A DNA stretch of 64,000 bases. It comes from Aestuariibaculum suncheonense. Its GTDB lineage: Bacteria; Bacteroidota; Bacteroidia; Flavobacteriales; Flavobacteriaceae. Shown here piece by piece: positions 17,603 through 26,592 of this stretch. The stretch is from contig NZ_JACVXC010000001.1 in assembly GCF_014596935.1 (NCBI RefSeq), positions 988,783-1,052,782 on the forward strand, in the 5' to 3' direction. The stretch's first letter is position 1; each line of letters begins with the position of its first letter. Position numbers and translations under genes: made by a program. The notes beneath the pieces were generated by a model. It was not told the DNA's origin. It saw only the letters and a list, made by a program, of their open reading frames with translations, and did not search any database.

Positions 17603-18071
17603 TATAGAAAAGTTACTTGAAAAGTACGAAAATGGCGAAACATCGCTAAAAGAGGAGCAACTGTTAAAAAACTATTTTGCGCAAGAAGCAGTGCCGCCAC
17701 ATTTAGAGATGTATAAGGCTATGTTTGGTTACTTCAAAGTAAATAAGCAAGAACAATTTACGAAACACGTTCCATTAAAAACTAATAAAGTATTCAACTA
17801 TAAGTGGATTTCTGTTGCTGCAGTAGCTGTTCTAATGCTAGGGTTTTATTTTAAATCGACATCAAAATCAAATAACGATTTGGGAACTTATCAAGACCCG
17901 CAACAAGCCTACAATGAAGTGGCTAAATCTTTAGCCATGATTTCAGGGCATTTTAATAAAGGGGTTTCTTCCGTAGCGTATTTAAACGAATACGAGAAAG
18001 GATACGAAACACTCAATTATTTAACCGAGTTGGAAAATTCAACCCGAATTATTTTTAAAGCCAATCATTAA
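17589..18071 (+). CDS. probable single-pass anti-sigma factor
   Basis: This 160-residue protein has a short acidic cytoplasmic part (KLLEKYENGETSLKEEQLLKNYF) and one membrane helix at about 77-92 (WISVAAVAVLMLGFYF). A small extracytoplasmic domain of about 65 residues follows. The start ATG at 17589 lies inside the sigma-factor gene, giving a 14-base overlap. The N-terminal segment resembles the short helices found at the start of many Bacteroidota anti-sigma-like proteins. No zinc-binding ZAS motif (HxxxCxxC) is visible. The anti-sigma role is inferred from topology and position. Confidence 0.65.
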   Translation: MVLNNIEKLLEKYENGETSLKEEQLLKNYFAQEAVPPHLEMYKAMFGYFKVNKQEQFTKHVPLKTNKVFNYKWISVAAVAVLMLGFYFKSTSKSNNDLGTYQDPQQAYNEVAKSLAMISGHFNKGVSSVAYLNEYEKGYETLNYLTELENSTRIIFKANH

Positions 18072-18176
18072 AAAACGAACAGTAATGAAATGCTTGAAAA
18101 TTTAAAATATTCTAATTAACAGAAATGATTTTAAAGCATTCCATTTGACCTAAGAAAAACAGTAAAAAAGAAACAA

Positions 18177-18773
18177 ATGAAAACAATAAATTTTAATACA
18201 CAGTCGATGAAAAGCAAATTAATAGTATTTGTATTAGCACTCATGTTATTGCCAATGGCAGTAACGGCTCAAAAAGATATTTTTGAGAAATACAGCGATA
18301 ACCCTGAAGTCACTTACGTGTCTATTCAGCCTAAAATGTTTCAAATGATAGCCAAAATGGGAATCAATGTAGACGATCCCGAAGCTAAAGCTTATATGGA
18401 TATGGTAAAAAGCATCACCAGTTTTAAAACCATAACAGCCGATAACGCCGCTATCGGGGCCGATATTGCCAAATGGGTAAAGTCGCGTTCTACTGCTTTA
18501 GAAGAATTAATGGAAGTAAAAGACGATGGTACTGAAGTGAAGTTTTATGTGAAAGAAGGTCGTGATGCCGATCATGTAAAGGAGCTTTTAATTTTCGTTA
18601 ATGGTATGGATAAAGTGATTGATAGCGATATAGAAATCAACGGTAAGAAACGTCGATTTGAAACGGTGGTGGTGTCTTTAACCGGAGATATCGATTTAAA
18701 TGAAATTTCTAAGCTTACCGATAAAATGAATATTTCAGGAGGTGAGCACTTAGAAAAAAAAAATAAAAAATAA
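18177..18773 (+). CDS. exported DUF4252 protein
   Basis: This 198-residue protein has a signal peptide after a short extension (MKSKLIVFVLALMLLPMAVTAQ), so the ATG at 18207 is an alternative start. The mature part matches the DUF4252 pattern: FEKYSDNPEVTYVSIQPKMF near the start, later VKSRSTALEELMEVKDDG and FVNGMDKVIDSDIEINGKK. DUF4252 proteins in Bacteroidota often sit in sigma/anti-sigma operons; their function is unknown. The C-terminal tail is lysine-rich. Confidence 0.75.
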   Translation: MKTINFNTQSMKSKLIVFVLALMLLPMAVTAQKDIFEKYSDNPEVTYVSIQPKMFQMIAKMGINVDDPEAKAYMDMVKSITSFKTITADNAAIGADIAKWVKSRSTALEELMEVKDDGTEVKFYVKEGRDADHVKELLIFVNGMDKVIDSDIEINGKKRRFETVVVSLTGDIDLNEISKLTDKMNISGGEHLEKKNKK

Positions 18774-18785
18774 CACCAATCAATC

Positions 18786-19328
18786 ATGAAACGAACAGTT
18801 CATTATATCATCACGGGTTGTATGGCCGCACTAATTTTGGTTAGTTGCGGTAATACCCCTAGTTTACAAAGTTATTTTGTAGACCATCAGGAAACGGCGA
18901 GTTTTATATCGCAGGACATTCCTATTTCCATGTTAAATATCGATACGTCTAATTTTACTGAAGATCAAAAGGAAGCCTATAATTCAGTGAGTCGATTGAA
19001 CTTTTTAGGTTATAAATCGGATAGTACAAATATTGATGCTTACACTGATGAAGTGAATAAAGTAAAAGCCATTTTAAATGATGAAAAATATCAGGATTTA
19101 ATGGAGTTTAGTGACCGCGGAAATCGTATTGTAATGAAATATGTAGGAGACGACGATGAAGCCGATGAAGTTGTGATTTTTGGAAGTTCTAAAGCATACG
19201 GATTCGGAATTGCCCGTGTTTTAGGTGACGATATGAATCCTCAAAAAATGATTACACTAGCAGGACTTATGCAAAATGCCGATGTAGATGAAGAACAGAT
19301 AAAAAGTGTTATGAACTTTTTTAAATAG
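18786..19328 (+). CDS. DUF4252-type lipoprotein
   Basis: This 180-residue protein has a lipoprotein signal (MAALILVSCGNTPSL). It parallels the preceding gene: SYFVDHQETASFISQDIPISML, a central region ending SDRGNRIVMKYVGDDDEADEV and a C-terminal QMKSVMNFF-like helix. It is 12 bases after the preceding gene and ends the ECF operon, which is closed by a terminator at 19364-19395. One exported and one lipidated copy in the same operon suggests they act together in the envelope. That is inference; no catalytic residues are visible. Confidence 0.7.
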   Translation: MKRTVHYIITGCMAALILVSCGNTPSLQSYFVDHQETASFISQDIPISMLNIDTSNFTEDQKEAYNSVSRLNFLGYKSDSTNIDAYTDEVNKVKAILNDEKYQDLMEFSDRGNRIVMKYVGDDDEADEVVIFGSSKAYGFGIARVLGDDMNPQKMITLAGLMQNADVDEEQIKSVMNFFK

Positions 19329-19363
19329 AATATAATTCTCGATTATCAAGTTAAATGTTAAAG

Positions 19364-19395
19364 AAAAAGGGCTGCCGTTTGGCAACCCTTTTTTT
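19364..19395. terminator. terminator after the ECF operon
   Basis: The stem AAAAGGGCTGCC / GGCAACCCTTTT with loop GTTT has a single mismatch and is flanked by A and T runs. It serves the plus-strand ECF operon and probably the convergent minus-strand purB unit. Confidence 0.82.
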
Positions 19396-19588
19396 ATGAA
19401 TTATCGTGAGAATCCTTCTGTTTATGTGTTTTTGAATTGACGTAAACCAAATTCCCCACAACCGCAAAAAATATTAAAGCTAATATGGTTTTAATGGCAT
19501 AATTATCTAAAATATCCAGCACACCGGACACAAAATAAATCCCTATTAAAACACCGCATAGCAGTAGCGATTGCTTGTCGTTTAGCAT
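19394..19588 (-). CDS. small two-helix membrane protein, unknown function
   Basis: This 64-residue protein has two hydrophobic segments (about 8-27 and 33-50) and a charged C-terminal tail (KTHKQKDSHDNS). It lies 5 bases after purB on the same strand, so it is probably co-transcribed. I do not recognise a family. The close spacing and clean membrane pattern make it more likely a real gene than a chance frame. Confidence 0.6.
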   Translation of the reverse strand: MLNDKQSLLLCGVLIGIYFVSGVLDILDNYAIKTILALIFFAVVGNLVYVNSKTHKQKDSHDNS

Positions 19589-19593
19589 ATAAA

Positions 19594-20937
19594 TTAAATA
19601 CCAGTATAGTTACTAGGTGTAATACGTTTTAATTCTTCTTTTATTGTATCAGAAACCTCTAAAGTATCAATAAAATTAGAAATAGAGTTTTGGTTTATTT
19701 TCTCATTAGTACGTGTTAAACCTTTTAATGCTTCGTATGGGTTTGGATAAGCTTCACGACGTAAAATCGTTTGAATAGCTTCAGCAACTACCGCCCAGTT
19801 ATTTTCTAAATCTTCAGCAAACTTCGCTTCATTAAGTAGTAATTTTCCTAAACCTTTTAAAGTCGATTTAAATCCGATTAATGTATGTCCGAATGGCACA
19901 CCTACATTTCTTAAAACGGTACTATCTGTTAAATCACGTTGTAATCTTGAGATTGGTAACTTAGCAGCTAAGTGCTCAAAAACAGCATTGGCAATACCTA
20001 AGTTTCCTTCAGAATTTTCAAAATCGATTGGGTTCACTTTATGAGGCATGGCACTACTACCAACTTCACCAGCTTTAATTTTCTGTTTGAAGTAATCCAT
20101 AGAAACGTACGTCCAGATGTCTCTATTTAAATCGATAATGATATTGTTGATGCGTTTCAAGGTATCGAACAAACCAGCCATGTGGTCATAATGTTCAATT
20201 TGAGTGGTTGGGAACGAGTGGTTTAAACCTAGGGTGTTTTCAACAAATTTTGTTCCGAAAGCTTTCCAGTCAATGTCTGGGTAAGCTACGTGATGAGCAT
20301 TGTAGTTTCCTGTCGCTCCTCCAAATTTAGCAGCGTTTGGAATGGTGTTTAATAATTTAAATTGCTCTTCTAATCGAACAACAAAAACCTCGATTTCTTT
20401 TCCAAGACGTGTAGGGGATGCTGGCTGACCGTGCGTTCTGGCAAGCATTGAAATACCTGACCATTCGTTAGCTAAAGCTTTAAGCTTGTCTAAAACTAAA
20501 GTGTATTCTGGGGTGTAAACATTGTTTACAGCTTCTTTAATACTTAACGGAATTGCCGTGTTGTTAATGTCTTGAGAGGTCAATCCGAAATGGATAAACT
20601 CTTTGTATTGTGATAAGTTTAAAGCATCAAATTTTTCTTTAATGAAATATTCAACAGCCTTAACATCGTGATTAGTTACTTTTTCAATGTCTTTTATCGC
20701 TAAAGCATCAGCACTTGAAAAATCTTTATAGATGGCCCTTAAATCTCCAAAAATGGAAGCATCTATATCTTTAAGTTGAGGTAACGGAATTTCACAAAGT
20801 GCAATAAAGTATTCTATTTCTACAAGAACACGATATTTTATTAAAGCTTCTTCAGAGAAATAAGGCGCTAAATCTTCTGCTTTACTTCTGTATCTCCCGT
20901 CAATAGGAGAGATGGCGTTAAGTGGTGATAATGACAT
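19594..20937 (-). CDS. purB: adenylosuccinate lyase
   Basis: I choose the ATG at 20937 (MSLSPLNAISPIDGRY), which matches the usual PurB N terminus, over the TTG at 20958. The enzyme of about 447 residues splits SAICAR and adenylosuccinate, releasing fumarate, in purine synthesis. Visible hallmarks are SPIDGRYRSKAEDL at the start, TSQDINNTAIPLSI, ARTHGQPASPT with the catalytic His, and the superfamily signature GSSAMPHKVNPIDFENSEGN. The length is normal. It lies between a helical protein gene and a small membrane protein gene on the same strand. Confidence 0.96.
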   Translation of the reverse strand: MSLSPLNAISPIDGRYRSKAEDLAPYFSEEALIKYRVLVEIEYFIALCEIPLPQLKDIDASIFGDLRAIYKDFSSADALAIKDIEKVTNHDVKAVEYFIKEKFDALNLSQYKEFIHFGLTSQDINNTAIPLSIKEAVNNVYTPEYTLVLDKLKALANEWSGISMLARTHGQPASPTRLGKEIEVFVVRLEEQFKLLNTIPNAAKFGGATGNYNAHHVAYPDIDWKAFGTKFVENTLGLNHSFPTTQIEHYDHMAGLFDTLKRINNIIIDLNRDIWTYVSMDYFKQKIKAGEVGSSAMPHKVNPIDFENSEGNLGIANAVFEHLAAKLPISRLQRDLTDSTVLRNVGVPFGHTLIGFKSTLKGLGKLLLNEAKFAEDLENNWAVVAEAIQTILRREAYPNPYEALKGLTRTNEKINQNSISNFIDTLEVSDTIKEELKRITPSNYTGI

Positions 20938-21001
20938 GTGATGTTTGATTTTTTTCAAGTTGCAAAGATAGCTTTTTTACGCATAAGAGCGAAAACCATT
21001 G

Positions 21002-21577
21002 TTATAACTTTTTAAGCTTCTTCATTTTATTTAAAATATGCTTAGCACGAGACTTAAATGCAGCGCTTTGATGGTGAAAATCCTGTTGTAAAATATCTAC
21101 TAGTTGAGGATGTATCCAAGGTGTTTCTTTTCCTAATAAAAACAAGGTTTCCATGGCATGTACTTTGGCCGCTACTTTATGGTCATTAATCATCCAGTCG
21201 AAACAGGCCTCAATCATTTTTTCCTTGGGTAGCGATGTCAAGGATTTCTTTATGGGATTGGGGTGTTTCGAGGTGTAGTGTTCGGCAATAAACGTACATA
21301 TTTTAGCCATAGGACGTATTGCAGATTCTAATTGAACTTTATTCAGATTATTGGTGAAAAAATCTAAATGTGGAATGATGGCATAAATATATTCTTGGCA
21401 AACCAATTCTAGAACCCAGGCCGCTCTACTCGAGCTATCGTCGTCTGTCATAAATGAAATGGCAATGAGTTTAGGAAATAAAGACATATCATTTAATACC
21501 AGTCGGGCAAAGGCTAGGCGGTCTTGGCGCGAGGCAGAGATATAAGATAATTCTTTATAAAATTCATCAGAAGTCAT
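21002..21577 (-). CDS. all-helical HEAT-like protein, unknown function
   Basis: This 191-residue protein has no signal peptide and appears entirely alpha-helical. Its helical pairs, such as SSSRAAWVLELVCQEYIY and HKVAAKVHAMETLFLLGK, read like degenerate HEAT repeats. The C terminus is strongly basic (KSRAKHILNKMKKLKKL). It sits upstream of purB on the same strand, 64 bases before the purB start. Homologues beside purB are sometimes labelled adenylosuccinate lyase by proximity, but no lyase motif is present here. Function unknown. Confidence 0.65.
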   Translation of the reverse strand: MTSDEFYKELSYISASRQDRLAFARLVLNDMSLFPKLIAISFMTDDDSSSRAAWVLELVCQEYIYAIIPHLDFFTNNLNKVQLESAIRPMAKICTFIAEHYTSKHPNPIKKSLTSLPKEKMIEACFDWMINDHKVAAKVHAMETLFLLGKETPWIHPQLVDILQQDFHHQSAAFKSRAKHILNKMKKLKKL

Positions 21578-21631
21578 TCTATAATTTATTACATTTAGAC
21601 GCTTTAAAATTTATGGAAAAATAATATAAAG

Positions 21632-22105
21632 ATGAAATTACTGAAAAAAATCTTACTGGTGCTTTTGGTTTTATTTGTTATCGCTCAATTTTTCGGACCA
21701 GAAAAAAATGAAGGTGACATGGCTTCTGTTGAACCGTTTTTAGCAGAGACCAATCCACCAGCTAATGTGAAAGCTATTTTAGAAGAAACCTGTTACGATT
21801 GTCATAGTGATGTTACTCGATATCCTTGGTATAACAGTATTACACCAGTGAATTACTGGTTAGCAGCACATATTAAAGACGGAAAAAAACACTTTAATGT
21901 GTCTAATTGGATTGGGAATTCGGTAAAACGTAAAGACCACAAATTTGAAGAACTTATTGAAATGGTTGAAGATAAAAGCATGCCTTTAAAATCGTATACC
22001 ATTACCCATAGTGAAGCAAATCTTTCTGAAGATCAGATAAAAGCTGTTATAGACTGGGCTAAATTAGTTCGCGTAAAGTACAGTATGATGCCACAACCGG
22101 AATAA
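21632..22105 (+). CDS. membrane-anchored haem-binding domain protein
   Basis: This 157-residue protein has an N-terminal anchor (LLKKILLVLLVLFVIAQFFG). A single CxxCH c-type haem motif (ETCYDCHSDVTRYPWYN) lies near residue 52. The pattern VNYWLAAHIKDGKKHFNVSNW and a C-terminal LSEDQIKAVIDWA match the family called haem-binding domain in Bacteroidota. It probably binds one haem outside the cytoplasm in an electron-transfer or sensing role. No partner cytochrome gene is adjacent. It is divergent from the purB unit. Confidence 0.82.
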   Translation: MKLLKKILLVLLVLFVIAQFFGPEKNEGDMASVEPFLAETNPPANVKAILEETCYDCHSDVTRYPWYNSITPVNYWLAAHIKDGKKHFNVSNWIGNSVKRKDHKFEELIEMVEDKSMPLKSYTITHSEANLSEDQIKAVIDWAKLVRVKYSMMPQPE

Positions 22106-22151
22106 GTTTAAAGATATTCTGTTACTTTTGCTGAAAACATAAAATACCTTT

Positions 22152-23384
22152 ATGCCTAAGCAACTTTTAATTATTGGTTTTGTTTGGCCGGAGCCCAAAA
22201 GTTCAGCCGCCGGAAGCCGAATGATGCAAATAATTCATTTTTTTCAATCGGAAGATTATGAAATCACCTTTGCAAGTTCCTGCGCTAAAACCGATAATGC
22301 TGTAAACCTTGAAGCGTTAGGCATTTCGCAAGTTTTTGTAGAATTAAACAATTCCAGTTTTAACGAGTTTGTTAAGGAATTGAATCCAGACGTGGTACTA
22401 TTTGATCGGTTTATGACCGAAGAGCAATTCGGGTGGCGTGTGGCTCAGGAATGCCCGAATGCATTACGTGTTTTAGATACCGAAGATTTACATAGTTTGC
22501 GTAAAGGAAGACATCAGGCGTTTAAAGACTGTCAGCCGTTTTCAAACTTCTATTTATTTAATGATGTGGCGAAGCGTGAAATCGCGAGTATCTACCGCTG
22601 CGATTTAAGTTTGATGATTTCGGAAACGGAAATTGAAATTTTAACTTCCGAATTTAGAGTTCCGAAAAATCTCTTGGTTTATCTGCCTTTTTTACTTGAA
22701 GGCATTTCAGAAGGAGATATTCAAAACCTACCTGAATTTGAAGCACGTCAGCATTTTGTAACGATTGGTAATTTTTTGCACGAACCTAATTATAATGCAG
22801 TTCTGTATTTAAAAGAAACCATCTGGCCATTAATTAAAAAACAGTTGCCGCAGGCAGAAATGTATGTTTACGGTGCTTATGCCTCGCAAAAGGTGAACCA
22901 GCTGCATAATATAAAAGAAAGATTTCTAATTAAGGGCTTTGCTGAAGATGCTAACCAGGTGATGCAACAGGCTAAAGTGTGTTTGGCTCCATTAAGATTT
23001 GGAGCCGGATTAAAAGGTAAATTAGTCGATGCTATGCAAAATGGAACGCCATGCGTGACCACATTTGTTGGCGCAGAAGGAATGTTTGGCGATTTAGAGG
23101 CTAACGGATTTATAGAAGATAATCCCAATGATTTTGCTGAAAAAGCTGTTCAACTTTACAAAAATGAAGCCCTTTGGAAAACCAAACAGCAAAATGGTTT
23201 TTGTATTATTAACACGCGTTTTGGTAAAGAAGTACACCAAAAACTGTTTTCCAAGGTATTGAATAATACCATTCAGGATTTAGAGCAACATCGGTTAGGT
23301 AACTTTACTGGCCAAATGCTTCAACATCACAGTATGCAAAGCACCAGGTTTATGAGTAAGTGGATTGAAGAAAAGAACAAATAA
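22152..23384 (+). CDS. GT4-type glycosyltransferase
   Basis: This 410-residue protein has a GT-B layout. The N-terminal half begins LLIIGFVWPEPKSSAAGSRM and contains PNALRVLDTEDLHSLRKGR. The C-terminal half has FVTIGNFLHEPNYNAVLYL, MYVYGAYAS and VCLAPLRFGAGLKGKLVDAM with NGTPCVTT, the usual nucleotide-sugar-binding end. It is cytoplasmic with no signal peptide. A -7 box TACTTTTG lies at 22123-22130. It stands alone and not in a polysaccharide cluster, so donor and acceptor cannot be inferred. Confidence 0.83.
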   Translation: MPKQLLIIGFVWPEPKSSAAGSRMMQIIHFFQSEDYEITFASSCAKTDNAVNLEALGISQVFVELNNSSFNEFVKELNPDVVLFDRFMTEEQFGWRVAQECPNALRVLDTEDLHSLRKGRHQAFKDCQPFSNFYLFNDVAKREIASIYRCDLSLMISETEIEILTSEFRVPKNLLVYLPFLLEGISEGDIQNLPEFEARQHFVTIGNFLHEPNYNAVLYLKETIWPLIKKQLPQAEMYVYGAYASQKVNQLHNIKERFLIKGFAEDANQVMQQAKVCLAPLRFGAGLKGKLVDAMQNGTPCVTTFVGAEGMFGDLEANGFIEDNPNDFAEKAVQLYKNEALWKTKQQNGFCIINTRFGKEVHQKLFSKVLNNTIQDLEQHRLGNFTGQMLQHHSMQSTRFMSKWIEEKNK

Positions 23385-23389
23385 AAGTT

Positions 23390-23992
23390 TTAATTAAAAT
23401 TTTCCTGCTTACTGTGAGCTATATTTACCGGGTTTTCTGTCAGCCATTCAAAATCAGAAAGCGTTACACCAATGGAACAGTCATCCATGCAACCATCAGG
23501 AATGTAATAACAATTTTCAATAATGTTATTTGAGTCGTAATTAAACGTAATGTGGTTGTCATCCGGATTAACAGATAAATAATCACTTAAGCACGTATTG
23601 TAAAGTTCGTCAATAGTCAATGCCGGAGCGCCAGAAGTATGCGAGCCTAAAGCTGCTCCACTTTCAGTGTAAGCCTCAAGGATAATACGATTGTCGAAAC
23701 CTAAATAATTTCCAGAGGCTTCATTGTAAAGCGTAAATGCTTCATAAATTCTTTCTGTCACTTTTCCGTCTAAAACCGTAATAGTGGTATTCGTTCCGGA
23801 ACCGAATACAGAACGTGAACTCACGGTATAGACGTAAGAGTTGTCATTGGAATCTTTTAAATTATTCCAGGAATCCAAACTGATTTTAAAATTATAAAGG
23901 CTTTTGGCTTGCGAAGCACGGTTGCCATCGCAGCTAAAGTTTAGGGTGCAGGTGATAGCTATGAGAGCCAGGGCAACAAATTTCTTTTTCAT
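23390..23992 (-). CDS. DUF6174-like lipoprotein
   Basis: I choose the ATG at 23992, which begins a lipoprotein signal (MKKKFVALALIAIT to LNFSCDG), over the longer frame to 24052. The mature part has LDSWNNLKDSNDNSYVYTVSS, a central ITVLDGKVTERIY strand pair, and APALTIDELYNTCLSDYLSVNPD, which parallels DUF6174-type proteins. Two cysteine pairs (CYYIPDGCMDDC) near the C terminus may form disulphides. It is a clear paralogue of the next gene upstream. Function unknown. Confidence 0.65.
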   Translation of the reverse strand: MKKKFVALALIAITCTLNFSCDGNRASQAKSLYNFKISLDSWNNLKDSNDNSYVYTVSSRSVFGSGTNTTITVLDGKVTERIYEAFTLYNEASGNYLGFDNRIILEAYTESGAALGSHTSGAPALTIDELYNTCLSDYLSVNPDDNHITFNYDSNNIIENCYYIPDGCMDDCSIGVTLSDFEWLTENPVNIAHSKQENFN

Positions 23993-24076
23993 AAATCCTA
24001 ATCTTATTTGTTTAGTAGCTATAAAAATAAGAAAAACATGGCGTTTTTTCAAATGATTTTCATCTTGTTTTTAGTT

Positions 24077-24676
24077 CTAGGAATCGCTTTGTAGCCATTC
24101 AAAATGTGTCAGTTTAATACCGAAAGAACAATCATCATCACAAGTGTTAGAGGTGTAGTAGCACTCTTTAAGAAGGTTTTCATCATCTACATTGAAATTA
24201 ATCTCGTTAGAGGTTGGGTTTACCGATAAATATTTTTTTAAACAGGTGTTGTATAGCTCATCAATGGTTAAAGCAGGAGCTGCGTTACAAAACGAGATAC
24301 TATTGTAATCATCGTCATTCGATTTGCAGTTGTGAGTGCCCAAGGCGGTTTTATCTTCAAAAAACGATTTTAAAATAATTCGGTTTTCAAAATCCAGATA
24401 GTTAGCTTCATCGTCGTATTGTGTGTAAACTTCAAAAGCTCTGGACATAATTATTCCGTTTTCAACAGTAATGCTTGTATTACAGTTGTAACCTAATTCG
24501 GTTTTGCTACTTACAGTATAGTTGTAAGATGCGTTATGAAGTTGCTTTAAATTACTCCAGTAATCTAAGCTCATTTTAAACGTTGCTAAAGGTTTGGCGT
24601 TAGAGTTGTTATCAACTTCGTTAGTGCAATTCAGTATTAATGCGACAAGTAAAAAGTAAGGGATTTTCTTAATCAT
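24077..24676 (-). CDS. DUF6174-like lipoprotein, paralogue of the preceding gene
   Basis: This 199-residue protein has a lipoprotein signal (FLLVALILNCTNE). It shares the same framework as the neighbouring gene: LDYWSNLKQLHNASYNYTVSS, APALTIDELYNTCLKKYLSVNP, CYYTSNTCDDDCSFG and FEWLQSDS. It contains an extra insertion with cysteines (HNCKSNDDDYNSISFC) that is absent from its partner. Tandem duplication with later divergence is the simplest explanation. No function known. Confidence 0.65.
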   Translation of the reverse strand: MIKKIPYFLLVALILNCTNEVDNNSNAKPLATFKMSLDYWSNLKQLHNASYNYTVSSKTELGYNCNTSITVENGIIMSRAFEVYTQYDDEANYLDFENRIILKSFFEDKTALGTHNCKSNDDDYNSISFCNAAPALTIDELYNTCLKKYLSVNPTSNEINFNVDDENLLKECYYTSNTCDDDCSFGIKLTHFEWLQSDS

Positions 24677-24839
24677 TGGTTGAGTGTTTTTTAGTGATGC
24701 AAAGTATGGTACGTGGTTTTTATTAAGGTAACCCGAGGTTTATGAAAATGTTAAGAATGGATTTTATAGTTATCTTTTTATGACGGAAATAAACGTTTTG
24801 CTAGGATAGTTTATCGTAGATTATTACAAGGCTTTTTCC

Positions 24840-24847
24840 TAGCTTTG
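24840..24847 (+). promoter_or_regulatory. -7 promoter box of the ABC-F gene
   Basis: TAGCTTTG matches TAnnTTTG perfectly and lies 19 bases before the start codon at 24867. A good -33 element at standard distance is not evident. Confidence 0.45.
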
Positions 24848-24866
24848 CAGCTTTAAAATTTAGAAT

Positions 24867-26504
24867 ATGATTTCAATTGATGCTTTAGCAGTTGAGTTTG
24901 GTGGAAGTGCTTTGTTTAGTGATGTATCGTTTACCATTAATGAGAACGATAAAATTGCCTTAATGGGAAAAAATGGTGCAGGAAAAAGTACCATGATGAA
25001 AATTATTGCAGGTGAACAAAAAGCAACTCGAGGCAATGTGCGTTTCCCAAAAGACGTCGTGATTGCTTACTTACCACAGCATTTGTTAACTGAGGATAAT
25101 TGTACGGTTTTCGAGGAAGCTTCAAAAGCGTTTAATCATATTTTTGAAATGCGTGACGAAATGGAGCGCTTAAACAAAGAGTTGGAAACCCGTACAGATT
25201 ACGAGTCTGATGATTATATGAAAATCATTGAAAAAGTATCTGATTTAGGAGAGAAATTCTATGCACTTGAAGAGATAAATTATGATGCCGAAGTTGAAAA
25301 GGCTTTACGTGGTTTAGGCTTTAAACGTGAAGATTTTACACGATTAACCAGTGAATTTAGTGGTGGATACCGCATGCGTATTGAATTAGCTAAAATTTTA
25401 TTGCAAAAACCAGACTTAATTCTTCTGGATGAGCCTACCAACCACATCGATATCGAATCAGTAATTTGGTTAGAAGACTTCTTAATCAATAAAGCGAAAG
25501 CCGTTATGGTGATTTCGCATGATAAAGCCTTTATCGATAACATTACCAATCGCACCATAGAAGTGACTATGGGACGTATTTACGACTATAAAGCGAATTA
25601 TTCGCATTATTTGCAATTACGCGAAGACAGAAGGGCACATCAATTAAAAGCTTACGAAGAGCAGCAAAAATTTATAGCAGATAACAAAGCGTTTATTGAG
25701 CGTTTTAAAGGTACATTCTCTAAAACCAATCAGGTCAATTCGCGTGAGCGTATGCTTGAGAAACTGGAAATTATAGAAGTTGATGAAGTTGATAATTCAG
25801 CATTGAAATTACGATTTCCTCCAGCGCCTCGTTCAGGAGATTATCCGGTAACGGTTAAAGATTTATCGAAATCTTACGATGATCATATTGTGTTTAAAAA
25901 TACGAATATGTCTATTGCCCGAGGCGAGAAAGTGTCATTTGTTGGACGTAATGGTGAAGGAAAATCAACTATGATTAAAGCTATTATGGGTGAAATTGAG
26001 GTAGAAGGACAATGTGGTTTGGGTCATAATGTTAAAGTGGGGTACTTTGCACAAAATCAAGCTTCATTATTAGACGAAAACTTAACTATTTTCCAAACGG
26101 TTGATGAGGTTGCCGAAGGAGATATTCGTACACAGATTAAAACTATTTTAGGTGGTTTTATGTTTAAAGGTGATGATATCGATAAGAAAGTGAGTGTGCT
26201 TTCTGGAGGTGAGAAAACCCGTTTAGCCATGGTAAAATTGCTTCTAGAACCGGTTAATCTATTAATTCTCGATGAGCCTACGAATCACCTGGATTTAAAG
26301 TCGAAAGATGTTTTAAAAGAAGCGTTGAAGAATTTCGACGGCACTTTAATTCTGGTATCACATGACCGTGATTTCCTTCAGGGATTGTCGCAAAAAGTAT
26401 TCGAATTTAAAGATCAGCGAGTGATTGAACATTTTGAAACTATTGATGATTTCTTACAACGTAATCGCATTGAGAGTTTAAAACAAATCGATTTAAAGGC
26501 TTAA
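24867..26504 (+). CDS. ABC-F family ATPase (ribosome-associated)
   Basis: This 545-residue protein has two ABC ATPase domains and no membrane segment. Domain 1 has GKNGAGKST (about 36), signature FSGGYRMRIELAKIL and LILLDEPTNHIDIES. Domain 2 has GRNGEGKST (about 360), LSGGEKTRLAMVKLL and LLILDEPTNHLDLKS. The linker is helical and basic. ABC-F proteins bind the ribosomal E site and tune translation. It looks like a housekeeping member close to YbiT/EttA types, with no sign of an antibiotic-resistance interdomain extension. Confidence 0.9.
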   Translation: MISIDALAVEFGGSALFSDVSFTINENDKIALMGKNGAGKSTMMKIIAGEQKATRGNVRFPKDVVIAYLPQHLLTEDNCTVFEEASKAFNHIFEMRDEMERLNKELETRTDYESDDYMKIIEKVSDLGEKFYALEEINYDAEVEKALRGLGFKREDFTRLTSEFSGGYRMRIELAKILLQKPDLILLDEPTNHIDIESVIWLEDFLINKAKAVMVISHDKAFIDNITNRTIEVTMGRIYDYKANYSHYLQLREDRRAHQLKAYEEQQKFIADNKAFIERFKGTFSKTNQVNSRERMLEKLEIIEVDEVDNSALKLRFPPAPRSGDYPVTVKDLSKSYDDHIVFKNTNMSIARGEKVSFVGRNGEGKSTMIKAIMGEIEVEGQCGLGHNVKVGYFAQNQASLLDENLTIFQTVDEVAEGDIRTQIKTILGGFMFKGDDIDKKVSVLSGGEKTRLAMVKLLLEPVNLLILDEPTNHLDLKSKDVLKEALKNFDGTLILVSHDRDFLQGLSQKVFEFKDQRVIEHFETIDDFLQRNRIESLKQIDLKA

Positions 26505-26592
26505 AACTGACATCCGTCTAATAAAATCAGGCAAACCATAATTTTATTCTATTTTAGTGAACGTTAAAAAATATCCTTATAGAATATACTTT

